Shown here one piece after another: positions 1-8,832 of a DNA stretch of 64,000 bases. The number at the start of each line of letters is the position of its first letter. Position 1 is the stretch's first letter. This stretch comes from Mycobacterium sp. MBM. Lineage in GTDB: Bacteria > Actinomycetota > Actinomycetes > Mycobacteriales > Mycobacteriaceae. The stretch is taken from contig JAKJHY010000002.1 in the NCBI GenBank assembly GCA_021648845.1, positions 124,001 through 188,000 of the forward strand, read 5' to 3'. A program made the translations under genes and the position numbers. The notes beneath the pieces are model-generated. The model was not told where the DNA came from, made no database searches, and saw only the letters and a list, made by a program, of their open reading frames with translations.

Positions 1-118
1 CCACATCGCCGGCCGCGCCCTTGGTCGCGGCGGTCACCGGCCCGCCCCACTGTTGGCGACATACCGCCGCGCCGCGGCGGGCGGCCTCGATCGCCAACAG
101 GCGCAATTGCTCACTCAT
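1..118 (-). CDS. Inositol monophosphatase-family protein, N-terminal fragment (cut by window start)
   Basis: Only the first 39 codons are visible. They begin MSEQLRLLAIEAARRG and contain TKGAAGDV, which resembles the stretch before the first metal-binding acidic residues in the IMPase/FBPase superfamily. The catalytic motifs lie outside the window. The ATG overlaps the stop codon of the BtpA-family gene (ATGA), so the two are probably translated together. With the neighbouring sugar kinase and importer this suggests dephosphorylation of a sugar or polyol phosphate; the substrate is unknown. Confidence 0.6.
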   Translation of the reverse strand, partial: MSEQLRLLAIEAARRGAAVCRQQWGGPVTAATKGAAGDV

Positions 119-930
119 AGCGTCGCGCGAAATTCCTTCACCGCGTCCATCAGTTCGGCGGCCCGGGAGGCCACCGCGCGGTTCTCGAACAGCCCGTCCT
201 GCTTGAAATAGGTGCCCACCACCGCACCGTCGGCGATGGACAGTTGTTCGGCCGCATTGTGCGCCCGCACACCGGTGTTCACGAATACCGGGACCGCCCC
301 GGCATTGTCCTTGACCACCCGTAGCGCCTGGGTGTCGGTGGATGCGCCGGCGGTCAGGCCCGACACGCAGATGGCATCGGGCTTCGTCGCGAAGACCGTG
401 GTGGCGGTGACCGAAGCCAGATCACGGTCGGCCAGGTAGACCGCCGACTCCGGGACGATATTGAACAGCAGCTTCACCCCGGCGCCACCGATGCGGTGGC
501 GGTGCCGGGCGACCTCGCCGACGTTGGTGTTCCACAGTCCGAAATCACTGGCGTAGACACCGGTGAAGATTTCCCGTACCCACTGCGCACCGGTGGCCAC
601 TGCGAGGTCGATCGAGGCGCGGCCGTCCCACAACACGTTCACCCCGTAGGGCACCGTGAAATCCGACAGCAACTCGCCGATCACCCGGGCCATCGTGATG
701 GCGGTGATCGGCTCGGTCTTGGTGAGGTAGGGCAGGCTGAACTCGTTGGACACCATGATCCCGTCGACGCCGCCGGACTGCAGGGCGTCCAGTTCTTCCT
801 TGGCGCGGTCGACGACCGCCCGGATGCCGGCCGCCGAATCGAATCCGGGGTCACCCGGGAGCGCCGCGAGATGCAGCATGGCGATCACGGGCTTCTGCAC
901 GGCAAATACGTCATCGAGCCAACTGGTCAT
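115..930 (-). CDS. BtpA/SgcQ-family TIM-barrel protein
   Basis: A 271-residue protein with the BtpA/SgcQ pattern: an early MLHLAALPG stretch and the GGVDGIMVSNEFSLPY segment near residue 55, followed by regular barrel-like strands. No signal peptide or membrane segment is seen, so it should be cytosolic. Family members occur in carbohydrate-use loci (SgcQ) and were first linked to photosystem I biogenesis in cyanobacteria (BtpA). The family's reaction is not firmly established. It is divergent from the FGGY kinase and overlaps the IMPase-like gene by ATGA, so it probably belongs to the same sugar or polyol regulon. The family call is good; the function is an inference. Confidence 0.8.
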   Translation of the reverse strand: MTSWLDDVFAVQKPVIAMLHLAALPGDPGFDSAAGIRAVVDRAKEELDALQSGGVDGIMVSNEFSLPYLTKTEPITAITMARVIGELLSDFTVPYGVNVLWDGRASIDLAVATGAQWVREIFTGVYASDFGLWNTNVGEVARHRHRIGGAGVKLLFNIVPESAVYLADRDLASVTATTVFATKPDAICVSGLTAGASTDTQALRVVKDNAGAVPVFVNTGVRAHNAAEQLSIADGAVVGTYFKQDGLFENRAVASRAAELMDAVKEFRATL

Positions 931-978
931 TGGGGCGCCTCTCCGCGGTGTCTTCGACGGGTCTCGGTAAAACGTATG

Positions 979-1063
979 TTACTAAATCACACAAATCTAG
1001 CGGCTTCTCGTGAGTTGCCGTGACTATCGCACATCCCTTGTGAGAATATAACAGGATTAGTAA
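979..1063. promoter_or_regulatory. Divergent control region with TTACTAA/TTAGTAA inverted half-sites
   Basis: Between the divergent BtpA and FGGY genes the DNA is locally AT-rich. It holds TTACTAAATC (979-988) and its near inverted copy GATTAGTAA (1055-1063). Such paired half-sites are typical operators for DeoR/GntR/LacI-type sugar regulators, but no regulator gene lies in the window. I could not assign unambiguous -35/-10 boxes. Confidence 0.35.
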
Positions 1064-1112
1064 TGTGGTTCCCCAGCACCGCTGCGGGGCACACACCGAC
1101 CGAAGGGATGGC

Positions 1113-2600
1113 ATGCCGGAGTTCACCATCGGCATCGATATCGGCACCACCGGCACCAAGACCGTGCTCGTCGACATCGGTCACGCCCGCATCGTCGCCC
1201 AGGCCACCCACGATGCCCAGTTGTTCTCCGACACCCCCGGCCACGCGGAAGCCGATCCAGCCCAGTGGCTGCGCAACGTGCACGCCGGCATCCGCCAGGT
1301 GCTCGCCGAGTCCGGCGTCACCCCCGACCAGGTCGCCGCCCTGGCCACCACCGGCATGGTCCCGGCGGTCATCCCGGTCGACCGGGACGGCACGCCGGTG
1401 CGGCGGGCCATCCTCCAGAACGACGCCCGCGCGAGCCGCGAGATCACCGAACTCAACGACACCCTGGACACCGCGACGGTGCTCGCCACCACCGGTTCGG
1501 CGATCACGCAGCAGTCCGTCGCCCCGACGGCCATGTGGTTACGCCGCCATGAGGCGGAAAATTGGAGCCGCACAACACATCTGGTCGGATCCTACGATTG
1601 GGTGCTGATGGCACTGGGCGCCCCGGCGCACGTCGAACTGAACTGGGCGCTGGAATCCGGGCTCGGCACCGTCGAGGGCGGGCGCTTCGACGCGGCGTTC
1701 GCCGCCGCGCGGCTGTCACCGGAACTGGTTCCCGCGGTGCGGGCTCCCGGCACCCGGGCGGGCGAATTGAGCGCCGCGGCGGCCAGTGCCACCGGCCTGG
1801 TCGCGGGACTGCCACTGATCGTCGGCGGCGCCGACCACGTGCTGTCCGCCTACGCCGCGGGCGTCAACACCGAAGGTGACTGGTTGGTCAAACTCGGTGG
1901 CGCCGGCGATATCCTGGCTGCCACCGACCGACCGGTCATCGACGCCCGGCTCTATCTCGATGCCCACCCGGTGCCCGGACGGTGGCTGCCCAACGGCTGC
2001 ATGGCCACCAGCGGCAGCCTGATCCGGTGGTTCCAGACGCTGTCCGGCGGGGACGACCTGGTGACCCTGGATCACGAGGCCGCCACCCGCACCCCTGCCG
2101 AGATCCTCTGCCTGCCCTACTTTCTCGGCGAGAAAAGCCCGCTGCACGATCCCGACCTACGCGGAGCCTTCGTCGGCCTCGACCTCGCCCACAACCGCGC
2201 CGACATGTACCGATCGGTGCTGGAGGCCATCGCCTACGGCTTCAAGCACCACACCGAAGTGTTCGCGTCGATGGGTGTCCCGCTGCGCCGGGCGCTGGTC
2301 ACCAACGGGGGCAGCCGATCGGTGTTGTGGAAACAGATCCTCGCCGACGTGCTCGACACCCCGCTCGCGCCCATCGTGGGACATCCGGGCGCCTCGCTGG
2401 GCGCCGCGGTGATCGCTGCGGTCGGCAGCGGCCTCCTCGATGGCTGGGACGACACTGCGGCCTTCCAGACCATCGGCGAAGCCGTCATCCCGAACCCCGA
2501 CAACGTCGACCGCTACGCCGAGGCCTACGCCCAGTGGCGAGAACTCGGCGACGTGCTGACCCCGGTATCCCATCGCATCGCCCGAAAGGCACGGTCATGA
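1113..2600 (+). CDS. FGGY-family carbohydrate kinase
   Basis: A 495-residue cytosolic kinase of the FGGY family (xylulokinase, glycerol kinase and relatives) that phosphorylates a sugar or polyol with ATP. The N-terminal phosphate loop reads GIDIGTTGTKTVLVD. The C-terminal half has GGADHVLSAYAAGV and the signature GGSRSVLWKQILADVLDTPL. Length is usual for the family. The reading frame is open further upstream, but the ATG at 1113 has a GAAGGG ribosome site a few bases before it and gives the standard N-terminus. It overlaps the SDR gene by ATGA and is followed by an ABC importer, so it likely acts on the imported substrate or its oxidised product. The exact substrate cannot be read from the sequence. 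Confidence 0.85.
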   Translation: MPEFTIGIDIGTTGTKTVLVDIGHARIVAQATHDAQLFSDTPGHAEADPAQWLRNVHAGIRQVLAESGVTPDQVAALATTGMVPAVIPVDRDGTPVRRAILQNDARASREITELNDTLDTATVLATTGSAITQQSVAPTAMWLRRHEAENWSRTTHLVGSYDWVLMALGAPAHVELNWALESGLGTVEGGRFDAAFAAARLSPELVPAVRAPGTRAGELSAAAASATGLVAGLPLIVGGADHVLSAYAAGVNTEGDWLVKLGGAGDILAATDRPVIDARLYLDAHPVPGRWLPNGCMATSGSLIRWFQTLSGGDDLVTLDHEAATRTPAEILCLPYFLGEKSPLHDPDLRGAFVGLDLAHNRADMYRSVLEAIAYGFKHHTEVFASMGVPLRRALVTNGGSRSVLWKQILADVLDTPLAPIVGHPGASLGAAVIAAVGSGLLDGWDDTAAFQTIGEAVIPNPDNVDRYAEAYAQWRELGDVLTPVSHRIARKARS

Positions 2601-3385
2601 CCACCCCCCAAGCCACCGCCCCCACCCAGACCGCCGTCGTCACCGGCGCGGGATCGGGGATCGGACGGGCCATCGCCACCACCCTGGCCGCGCGCGGCTG
2701 GCGGGTCGTCGTCACCGATATCGACGGCGAGGCCGCCACGCAGACCCGCGATCACCTCAGCGGGACCGGCCACGAAGCCGCGCCCCTCGATGTCACCGAT
2801 GCCGCCGGAGCGGCGCGGCTGGCCGACGATGTGGCCGACCGGCTGGGACTGCACGCCTGGGTGAGCAACGCCGGCATTTCGGCGATGGCCCGCTTCGTCG
2901 ACGTGTCCACCGACCAGCTCGACCGCAGCCTCGACATCAACCTCAAGGGCGTCTTCCTGTGCGGGCAGGCCGCGGCGCGGGCGATGATCCGCACCAAGGT
3001 CCGCGGCACCATCGTCAACACCGCGTCGATGGCGGCCAAACAGGGCCGGGTGCCGTTCCTGGCGGACTATGTGGCCTCCAAATTCGGTGTCCTCGGCCTC
3101 ACCCAGGCGATGGCCTTCGAGCTCGCCCCGCAGGGCATCACCGTGAACAGCGTGTGCCCCGGCTTCGTCGCCACCCCGATGCAATCCCGCGAGTTGGAGT
3201 GGGAGGCGCTGCTGACCGGGTCCACGCCCGACGGTGTGCGGCAGTCCTGGATCGATGCCACTCCCCTGGGACGCCTGCAGACCCCCGACGACGTCGCCCG
3301 CGCGGTGGCGTTCCTGGTCTCCGAGGATGCCCGGTTCATCACCGGAGAAGCGCTGTCCGTCAACGGCGGTGCCTACATGGATTGA
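2597..3385 (+). CDS. Short-chain dehydrogenase/reductase (SDR)
   Basis: A 262-residue classical SDR. The Rossmann motif TGAGSGIG lies near residue 20, the NAG motif in VSNAGIS, and the catalytic Ser-Tyr-Lys set in NTASMAA and YVASK. The C-terminal PGFVATPM and GEALSVNGG segments are typical. An acidic residue after the second strand (VVTDID) favours NAD(H) over NADP(H). The start codon overlaps the kinase stop codon, so it is the second gene of the sugar operon. It probably oxidises an imported polyol or sugar before the kinase step; the order is inferred. Confidence 0.85.
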   Translation: MTTPQATAPTQTAVVTGAGSGIGRAIATTLAARGWRVVVTDIDGEAATQTRDHLSGTGHEAAPLDVTDAAGAARLADDVADRLGLHAWVSNAGISAMARFVDVSTDQLDRSLDINLKGVFLCGQAAARAMIRTKVRGTIVNTASMAAKQGRVPFLADYVASKFGVLGLTQAMAFELAPQGITVNSVCPGFVATPMQSRELEWEALLTGSTPDGVRQSWIDATPLGRLQTPDDVARAVAFLVSEDARFITGEALSVNGGAYMD

Positions 3386-3433
3386 TCCTGGACGCTCCCC
3401 CCGCCCCACTCCCCAGAAGAGAAGTGAGAAGCC

Positions 3434-4732
3434 ATGAAAATCCCAACCTTGCGCTGGTTGCCAGCGATCATCGCCGCCACCAGCTTGACCCTCGCCGGCT
3501 GCGCGGGCAGCGGCGGATCCGACGACCAGAACTCATCGGGCCTGGGTGAGATCCCCACTGACACGTCGGCCACCGTGCGGGTGCTGATGGAGAACGTCCC
3601 CGACACCGATATCGTCAAAGGCCTTGTCGGCCAGTTCAACCAGAAATACCCGGACATCAAGGTCGATATCGAGACCATGACGTTCGACCAGATGCGCGAC
3701 CGTCTGGTGTCCTCGTTCCAGGCCGCGCAGCCCGCCTACGACCTCATCGTGGTGGACAACCCCTGGATGGACGATTTCGCCGATGCCGGCTTCCTGGAAC
3801 CCCTCGGCGAGCGCATCGCGGCCACCCCGGACTATCAGCCGGACGACTTCTTCGACTCGCTGACCGCGATCACCGATGTCGACGGCACCACCTACGGCGT
3901 CCCGTTCTACAACTACGCCCTGGGCTACATCTACAACACCGGCGACCTGGAGGCCGCCGGACAGCGCGTCCCCACCGACCTGGATGCCCTGGTGAGCACC
4001 TCCCAGCGGCTCAAGACCGCCGACCGGGCCGGTATCGCGATGCAGCCGCAGCGTGGCTACAAGATCTTCGAGGAATGGGCCAACTGGCTGTTCGCCGCCG
4101 GCGGCTCGATCTACGACGCGGACGGAAAGCCGTCGCTGGACACCCCGCAGGCCGCCCGCGCGCTGGAGGCCTATATCGAGACCTACCGCACCGCCGCCCC
4201 GGCCAACAGCCTGTCGTGGGGGTTCGACGAGGCGTTCCGCTCGGTCTCCGGCGGTATGGCCGCCTCGATGATCGGCTACAACTGGAATCTGCCCGCGCTC
4301 AACGATCCCGACGGCGCCTCCGGCGCACGCGCCGGCCAGTTCGCCCTGGCCCCGATCCCCGGCGGCAAGTCCGCGCTGGGACTGTGGAGCTGGGCCATCC
4401 CCGCCAACTCCGGCGCACCCGACGCCGCCTGGGCGTTCGCGTCGTGGGTGACCTCACCGGAGATCGACGCGCAGCGGGTCGCCGAGGGCGGCGCCGTGGT
4501 CCGGCAGAGCTCGCTGACCGACCCCAAGGTGCTCGCCGACGGCTACGGCGCCGACTACTACAAGACGGTCGGCGAGATCCTGGCCGATGCGGCACCGCTG
4601 ACCCAGGGCAAGGGAGGCGAGGAGATGATCCAGGCCGTCGGCACCGAACTCAACGATGCCGCCGCCGGGAACAAGAGCGTCGCCGATGCACTGCGTGACG
4701 CGCAGGCTGCCGCGGAGCGGATCCAGCAGTGA
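3434..4732 (+). CDS. ABC transporter sugar-binding lipoprotein
   Basis: A 432-residue family-1 extracellular solute-binding protein. A short signal peptide ends in the lipobox LAGC (Cys at about residue 23), so it should be lipid-anchored outside the membrane. The mature part has the usual two-lobe sequence, including DLIVVDNPWMDDFADAGFL and a late SALGLWSWAIPANS segment. It sits directly before two MalF/MalG-type permeases and a MalK-type ATPase and gives the importer its specificity. Ligand unknown; the neighbouring dehydrogenase and kinase point to a sugar or polyol. Confidence 0.9.
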   Translation: MKIPTLRWLPAIIAATSLTLAGCAGSGGSDDQNSSGLGEIPTDTSATVRVLMENVPDTDIVKGLVGQFNQKYPDIKVDIETMTFDQMRDRLVSSFQAAQPAYDLIVVDNPWMDDFADAGFLEPLGERIAATPDYQPDDFFDSLTAITDVDGTTYGVPFYNYALGYIYNTGDLEAAGQRVPTDLDALVSTSQRLKTADRAGIAMQPQRGYKIFEEWANWLFAAGGSIYDADGKPSLDTPQAARALEAYIETYRTAAPANSLSWGFDEAFRSVSGGMAASMIGYNWNLPALNDPDGASGARAGQFALAPIPGGKSALGLWSWAIPANSGAPDAAWAFASWVTSPEIDAQRVAEGGAVVRQSSLTDPKVLADGYGADYYKTVGEILADAAPLTQGKGGEEMIQAVGTELNDAAAGNKSVADALRDAQAAAERIQQ

Positions 4733-4775
4733 CGGTGGGGAATCCGGCGGACACCCGAACTCCCGCGGTGCCGCG

Positions 4776-5642
4776 ATGAGGTTCAAATACGGCATGCTCA
4801 CGCCGCTTCTCGCGCTGTTCGCGGTGGCCGTCGGATTCCCGCTCTGCTATGCGGCCTATCTGTCCGTGACCGACTACAAGCTGACGGATCGCTCACAACC
4901 CGATTTCGTGGGTGCAGCCAATTTCACCAGCGCGGCGGCCAATCCGGCGTTCTGGGAGGCATTCGCCACCACCGCGGTCTACGTCGTGATCGCCGTCAGC
5001 GCCGAACTGGTGCTCGGTTTCGCGCTCGCCCTGGCCCTGCACCAGCAGCGCTGGGCCAAGGATCTGTCCCGGGCGATCGTGCTGGCACCGATGTTCATCA
5101 CCCCGATCGCGGTCGGGCTGATCTTCCGGTTCCTGCTCAACGACCAGATCGGCGCGGTGCCCGCGCTGCTGCACGCGGTGGGGGCCGACTACGACTTCTT
5201 CGGTGCCGGAAAGGCGCTGCTGACACTGGCGTTCATCGATGTCTGGCAGTGGACACCGTTCATGGTGCTGCTGATCCTGGCCGGTCTGGAATCGATGCCC
5301 AAGCAACCGATGGAAGCGGCGCGCGTCGACGGCGCCGGTCCGGTCTACCGGTTGCGCCGGGTGCTCATCCCGATGCTCGCCCCCGTGCTGACCGTCGCGG
5401 TGCTGTTGCGCGCTCTTGATGCCCTGCGGGTGTTCGAGTACATCTACGCCACCACTCGCGGCGGGCCGGGCACCGAAACCCAGACCCTGCAGTACTTCAT
5501 GTATCTCGAAGGTATCCAATTTTTCCGGCTGGCCCAGGCCAGCGCCATGGCATTCATCGTGCTGGCCCTGGTGTTGGCGGTGATCGTGGTGGCGTTCCGG
5601 GCCATGGAACGCAACCGCGCCGCCGAGCGGAGTGCCCGATGA
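4776..5642 (+). CDS. ABC sugar transporter permease (MalF-like)
   Basis: A 288-residue inner-membrane permease with about six hydrophobic helices and the EAA loop MEAARVDGAG near residue 180, which contacts the ATPase. The frame is open upstream, but the ATG at 4776 gives a normal N-terminus with the first membrane helix starting near residue 6. It overlaps the second permease by ATGA. It should pair with that permease as the channel of the importer. Confidence 0.9.
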   Translation: MRFKYGMLTPLLALFAVAVGFPLCYAAYLSVTDYKLTDRSQPDFVGAANFTSAAANPAFWEAFATTAVYVVIAVSAELVLGFALALALHQQRWAKDLSRAIVLAPMFITPIAVGLIFRFLLNDQIGAVPALLHAVGADYDFFGAGKALLTLAFIDVWQWTPFMVLLILAGLESMPKQPMEAARVDGAGPVYRLRRVLIPMLAPVLTVAVLLRALDALRVFEYIYATTRGGPGTETQTLQYFMYLEGIQFFRLAQASAMAFIVLALVLAVIVVAFRAMERNRAAERSAR

Positions 5643-6454
5643 CACGCCTGAAAGGTCTCGAGATCCTGCGTCTCGCCGTGCTCGCCGCGGCCTTCGTGTT
5701 CGTCGCGTTCCCGATCGTGTGGGTCGCCCTGGCGAGTTTCAAGACGCCCGAACAGATGTCGGAACCCTTCCTGCTCGCCTTTGCACCCAGCCTGGCCAAT
5801 TGGCAGTCGGTGTTGCAGTCCGGCGTGTTCGCCGCGGCCGGACGCAGCGCGCTGGTCGGCGTCATCACGGTGGCGATCAGCCTCGTCGTTGGCAGCATGG
5901 GCGCCTACGTGATCGCCAAGTACCGGGCGGGCGGCTCGCTGACCCGCTTCGGAATGCTTGCCGCCCAGGTGGTTCCGCCGGCGGTGATGGTGTTCCCGTT
6001 CCTGACCATGGCGCAGGCGCTGCGGATGACCGACACCTTGGCGCCGGTGATCTTCGCGCACCTGTCGTTCGTGCTGCCGCTGGTGACCTGGTTTCTGATC
6101 GGCTTCTTCGAGGCGGTACCGGCATCGCTGGAGGAACAGGCCCGGGTCGACGGTTTCACCCGCTGGCAGGCCTTCCGAATGGTGGTGCTGCCGCAGGTGT
6201 ATCCCGGCATCGGCGCCGCCGGCATCTTCGGGTTCACGCTGTCGTGGAACGACCTGTTCTACGGACTGATCCTGGCCCCCGGCAACGCCGCGATCCTGCC
6301 GGTGACGATCGCGAATTTCAACACCTTCCGCGGTGTTCAGATCGGCACCATGAGCGCGGCGATCATGATCGCGATCATCCCGGTCGTGATCGCCAGCTTC
6401 TTCATCCAGCGACGCCTGGTCCAGGGGATCAGCGGCGGCGCGGTCAAGTACTAG
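5639..6454 (+). CDS. ABC sugar transporter permease (MalG-like)
   Basis: A 271-residue membrane protein with about six helices and the EAA-loop motif LEEQARVDGFTRWQAF near residue 165. Its N-terminus (LAAAFVFVAFPIVWVALASFK) is typical of MalG-type permeases. It begins inside the stop codon of the first permease and is followed closely by the ATPase gene, as in carbohydrate uptake (CUT1) importers. Confidence 0.9.
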   Translation: MTRLKGLEILRLAVLAAAFVFVAFPIVWVALASFKTPEQMSEPFLLAFAPSLANWQSVLQSGVFAAAGRSALVGVITVAISLVVGSMGAYVIAKYRAGGSLTRFGMLAAQVVPPAVMVFPFLTMAQALRMTDTLAPVIFAHLSFVLPLVTWFLIGFFEAVPASLEEQARVDGFTRWQAFRMVVLPQVYPGIGAAGIFGFTLSWNDLFYGLILAPGNAAILPVTIANFNTFRGVQIGTMSAAIMIAIIPVVIASFFIQRRLVQGISGGAVKY

Positions 6455-6472
6455 ACAAGCGAGGTTGTGCAC

Positions 6473-7528
6473 ATGGCATCGGTTACCTTCTCCAAGGTGG
6501 GCAAGGCATTCGGGTCCACGAGTGTGGTGTCGGACCTGAATCTGGAGCTGGCGGACGGCAGCATGACCGTGCTGGTGGGCCCGTCCGGCTGCGGTAAGAC
6601 CACGTCGCTGCGCATGCTTGCCGGGCTCGAAGAGGTCAGCACGGGCACGATCCGGATCGGCGAGCGGGATGTGACCGCGCTGGAACCCAAGGATCGCGAT
6701 ATCGCGATGGTGTTCCAAAACTATGCCCTCTACCCGCACCTGACGGTGCGCGAAAACATCGCGTTCCCGTTGCGGGCCAAGAAGATCCCGCGCACCGATG
6801 CGCTGCGCCGAGCCGATGAGATCGCCGAATCGCTGGGCCTGGGCGCCCTCGTCGAGCGCAAACCCAAGGATCTGTCCGGCGGGCAGCAACAGCGGGTGGC
6901 GATCGGGCGGGCCATCATCCGCGAACCCGCGGTGTTCCTCTTCGACGAGCCGCTGAGCAACCTGGACGCCAAGCTGCGGGTGGAGACCCGCACCGAACTG
7001 CTACGGCTGCAACGCAGAATGGGGATCACCTCGCTCTACGTCACACACGACCAGGAGGAGGCGATGACGCTCTCGGACCGGATCGTGGTGATGCGCGAGG
7101 GCCGCATCGCCCAGGCCGGGCCGCCCGCGCAGGTATACCAGCGGCCCGCCGACACCTTCGTCGCGACGTTCGTGGGCAGCCCGAAAATGAACCTGGTCGA
7201 CGGCGCGGTCAGCGGCGGCGAACTGCGTGGCGCCTCCGGGGTCCGGATCACAGTGGGCGGGCCGGACGCGGCACTGGTGACCGTCGGCGTGCGGGCCGAT
7301 GACCTGATTCTCACCCCGGCCACCGACGGTGCTGCCGTCGTGGAACTCGTCGAACTGCTCGGACCGCGGGCCATCATCACCGTGCGCTGCGCCGATCAGC
7401 AGCTGACCAGTGTCGTCGAGGCAGCGGCACTGACCGATATCACCGCCGGCGCCACGGTCGAGCTATCGGCGCGCGACGTGCACCGCTTCGATGTGGCCAG
7501 CGGGCTGCGCCTCCCCGACCCGGCCTAG
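6473..7528 (+). CDS. ABC sugar transporter ATP-binding protein (MalK/UgpC-like)
   Basis: A 351-residue ATPase with Walker A GPSGCGKTT, the signature LSGGQQQRVAIGRA, Walker B VFLFDEPLSNLDAKLR and the H-loop VTHDQ. A C-terminal extension of about 110 residues matches the TOBE region of MalK-like proteins. GTG at 6467 is also possible; ATG at 6473 gives the usual start MASVTF. It energises the importer encoded just upstream. A single MalK-type ATPase can serve several importers, so it may have other partners. Confidence 0.92.
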   Translation: MASVTFSKVGKAFGSTSVVSDLNLELADGSMTVLVGPSGCGKTTSLRMLAGLEEVSTGTIRIGERDVTALEPKDRDIAMVFQNYALYPHLTVRENIAFPLRAKKIPRTDALRRADEIAESLGLGALVERKPKDLSGGQQQRVAIGRAIIREPAVFLFDEPLSNLDAKLRVETRTELLRLQRRMGITSLYVTHDQEEAMTLSDRIVVMREGRIAQAGPPAQVYQRPADTFVATFVGSPKMNLVDGAVSGGELRGASGVRITVGGPDAALVTVGVRADDLILTPATDGAAVVELVELLGPRAIITVRCADQQLTSVVEAAALTDITAGATVELSARDVHRFDVASGLRLPDPA

Positions 7529-7532
7529 CGGG

Positions 7533-7880
7533 TCAGCTCTCCTCGATATCGGTGAGCCTGCCGGGGGCCGCCTGCCGCCAGGAGTCCAGCAGAATATCGT
7601 GCAGCTCCCGCGCGTCTTCCAGCGCGTCGAGCCGTACCCGCACCCACGCCGATGCCGCTTCGTGTGCCGGCACCCAGAACTTGTGCGGCTCGGCGGCGAT
7701 CAGCTCCTCGCGGTCAAACCTCGGGCAGCGCACCGCAAATGACGTCTGATCGTCGGGCACGGTGACGAACATCTTGCCCGCCACGTCGAAGGTCGGATGC
7801 CCCCAGCGCTCCTTTTCCCTGGTCTCGGGTAACGACAGCGCGATGCGCTGGACATCATCGGCATCGAGCACCGCGATCAC
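7533..7880 (-). CDS. YjbR/MmcQ-family (DUF419) protein
   Basis: A 115-residue cytosolic protein with the DUF419 pattern: IALSLPETREKERWGHPTFDV near the start, a KMFVTV strand, and a FWVPAHEAASAWVRV segment. The family has a CyaY-like fold and its biochemical role is unknown. Its ATG overlaps the end of the upstream ATP-grasp gene (ATGA), so the two are cotranscribed. It converges with the importer operon. Confidence 0.8.
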   Translation of the reverse strand: MIAVLDADDVQRIALSLPETREKERWGHPTFDVAGKMFVTVPDDQTSFAVRCPRFDREELIAAEPHKFWVPAHEAASAWVRVRLDALEDARELHDILLDSWRQAAPGRLTDIEES

Positions 7881-8815
7881 AACCCGCGCCGCGATAACGG
7901 ACCGAGCCCCAGCCGGATCAGGGCGGACTCCACGCCGAGCGCGTAATCACGTTCGGCGCGCCGCCGTTCGGCCTCCGGGAGCTGCCGGAACCCGAGCGAG
8001 GGTTCGACGAGTTCGAGTTCGAGCAGGCGCGGATCATCGGAGCCGCCGATGACGTCGACCCGCGCGTACAGCAGGTCGCGTCCGGCGATCCCGAACCGTT
8101 TCGTCACCGAGTCGATCGCGGTGTGGCCCACCTCCCACACCTCGTCGGCGGGGTCGGCGGCGCCGAGCTTCTCCGCGGCGAACGTGCCGGTCTGCTCGAA
8201 CTGCGGTCCGCGCCCGGCCGGCGGCAGGATCGGGCCCTTGGTGAACGCGTGTGAGGGCTGCCCGTTGAGGAACACCAGGGCCGTCTCGCCGCGCGCAATC
8301 CGCGGATCGTAGGGCTGCACGAGCACGGCCCGGCCGGCCGATTGCAGCGCGCGGGCATGCCCGATCGCGGCGTCGGGGTCGACGAAGCGTTGCGCCCCGA
8401 CCGAGCCGGCCCCGACGGCGGGTTTGACCACCACTTCACCCTGCGGTGCCGGCACCTGTTCGTCGGTGCCGTAGTACCGGGTGGGCACGATCGGCAGCCC
8501 GTCGTGGGCCAGGTCCAGCAGATAGTGCTTGTCGACGTTCCAGGCCACCAGCGCCGGGGGGTTGAGCAGGTTTCGCACCGATCGTGTCCAGGCCAGGAAT
8601 TCCTCGACCCGCTCGCTGTAGTCCCAGGCCGCGCGCAGTACCACCAGGTCGGCCGCCAAGGTGCCCGGGTCGTCCCAGGGCTTCCACGCAACATGCAGGC
8701 CGCGGGCCCGCAGCGCCGCCACCACACCGACGTCGTCGCCGTCCCCGTCGGGCAACGCCGCGCAGCTGGCGAACACGATGCGCGGATGGAACACCTCGGG
8801 GCGGGCCAGCTTCAC
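7877..8815 (-). CDS. ATP-grasp domain protein
   Basis: A 312-residue protein with an ATP-grasp layout: an N-terminal substrate lobe, EVVVKPAVGAGSVGAQR near residue 130 for nucleotide binding, and the late acidic LLELELVEPSLGF that supplies metal ligands. Family enzymes join a carboxylate to an amine or thiol via an acyl phosphate. Relatives include RimK, glutathione synthetase and DcsG, but nothing here fixes the substrate. It is divergent from qor with only a short gap. Confidence 0.75.
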   Translation of the reverse strand: MKLARPEVFHPRIVFASCAALPDGDGDDVGVVAALRARGLHVAWKPWDDPGTLAADLVVLRAAWDYSERVEEFLAWTRSVRNLLNPPALVAWNVDKHYLLDLAHDGLPIVPTRYYGTDEQVPAPQGEVVVKPAVGAGSVGAQRFVDPDAAIGHARALQSAGRAVLVQPYDPRIARGETALVFLNGQPSHAFTKGPILPPAGRGPQFEQTGTFAAEKLGAADPADEVWEVGHTAIDSVTKRFGIAGRDLLYARVDVIGGSDDPRLLELELVEPSLGFRQLPEAERRRAERDYALGVESALIRLGLGPLSRRGL

Positions 8816-8832
8816 ACATGGATGATAGAGAT

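Noticed and set aside
115..930. BtpA-family gene as a photosystem assembly factor
   Set aside because: The name comes from cyanobacteria; there is no photosynthesis here and the context is carbohydrate use.
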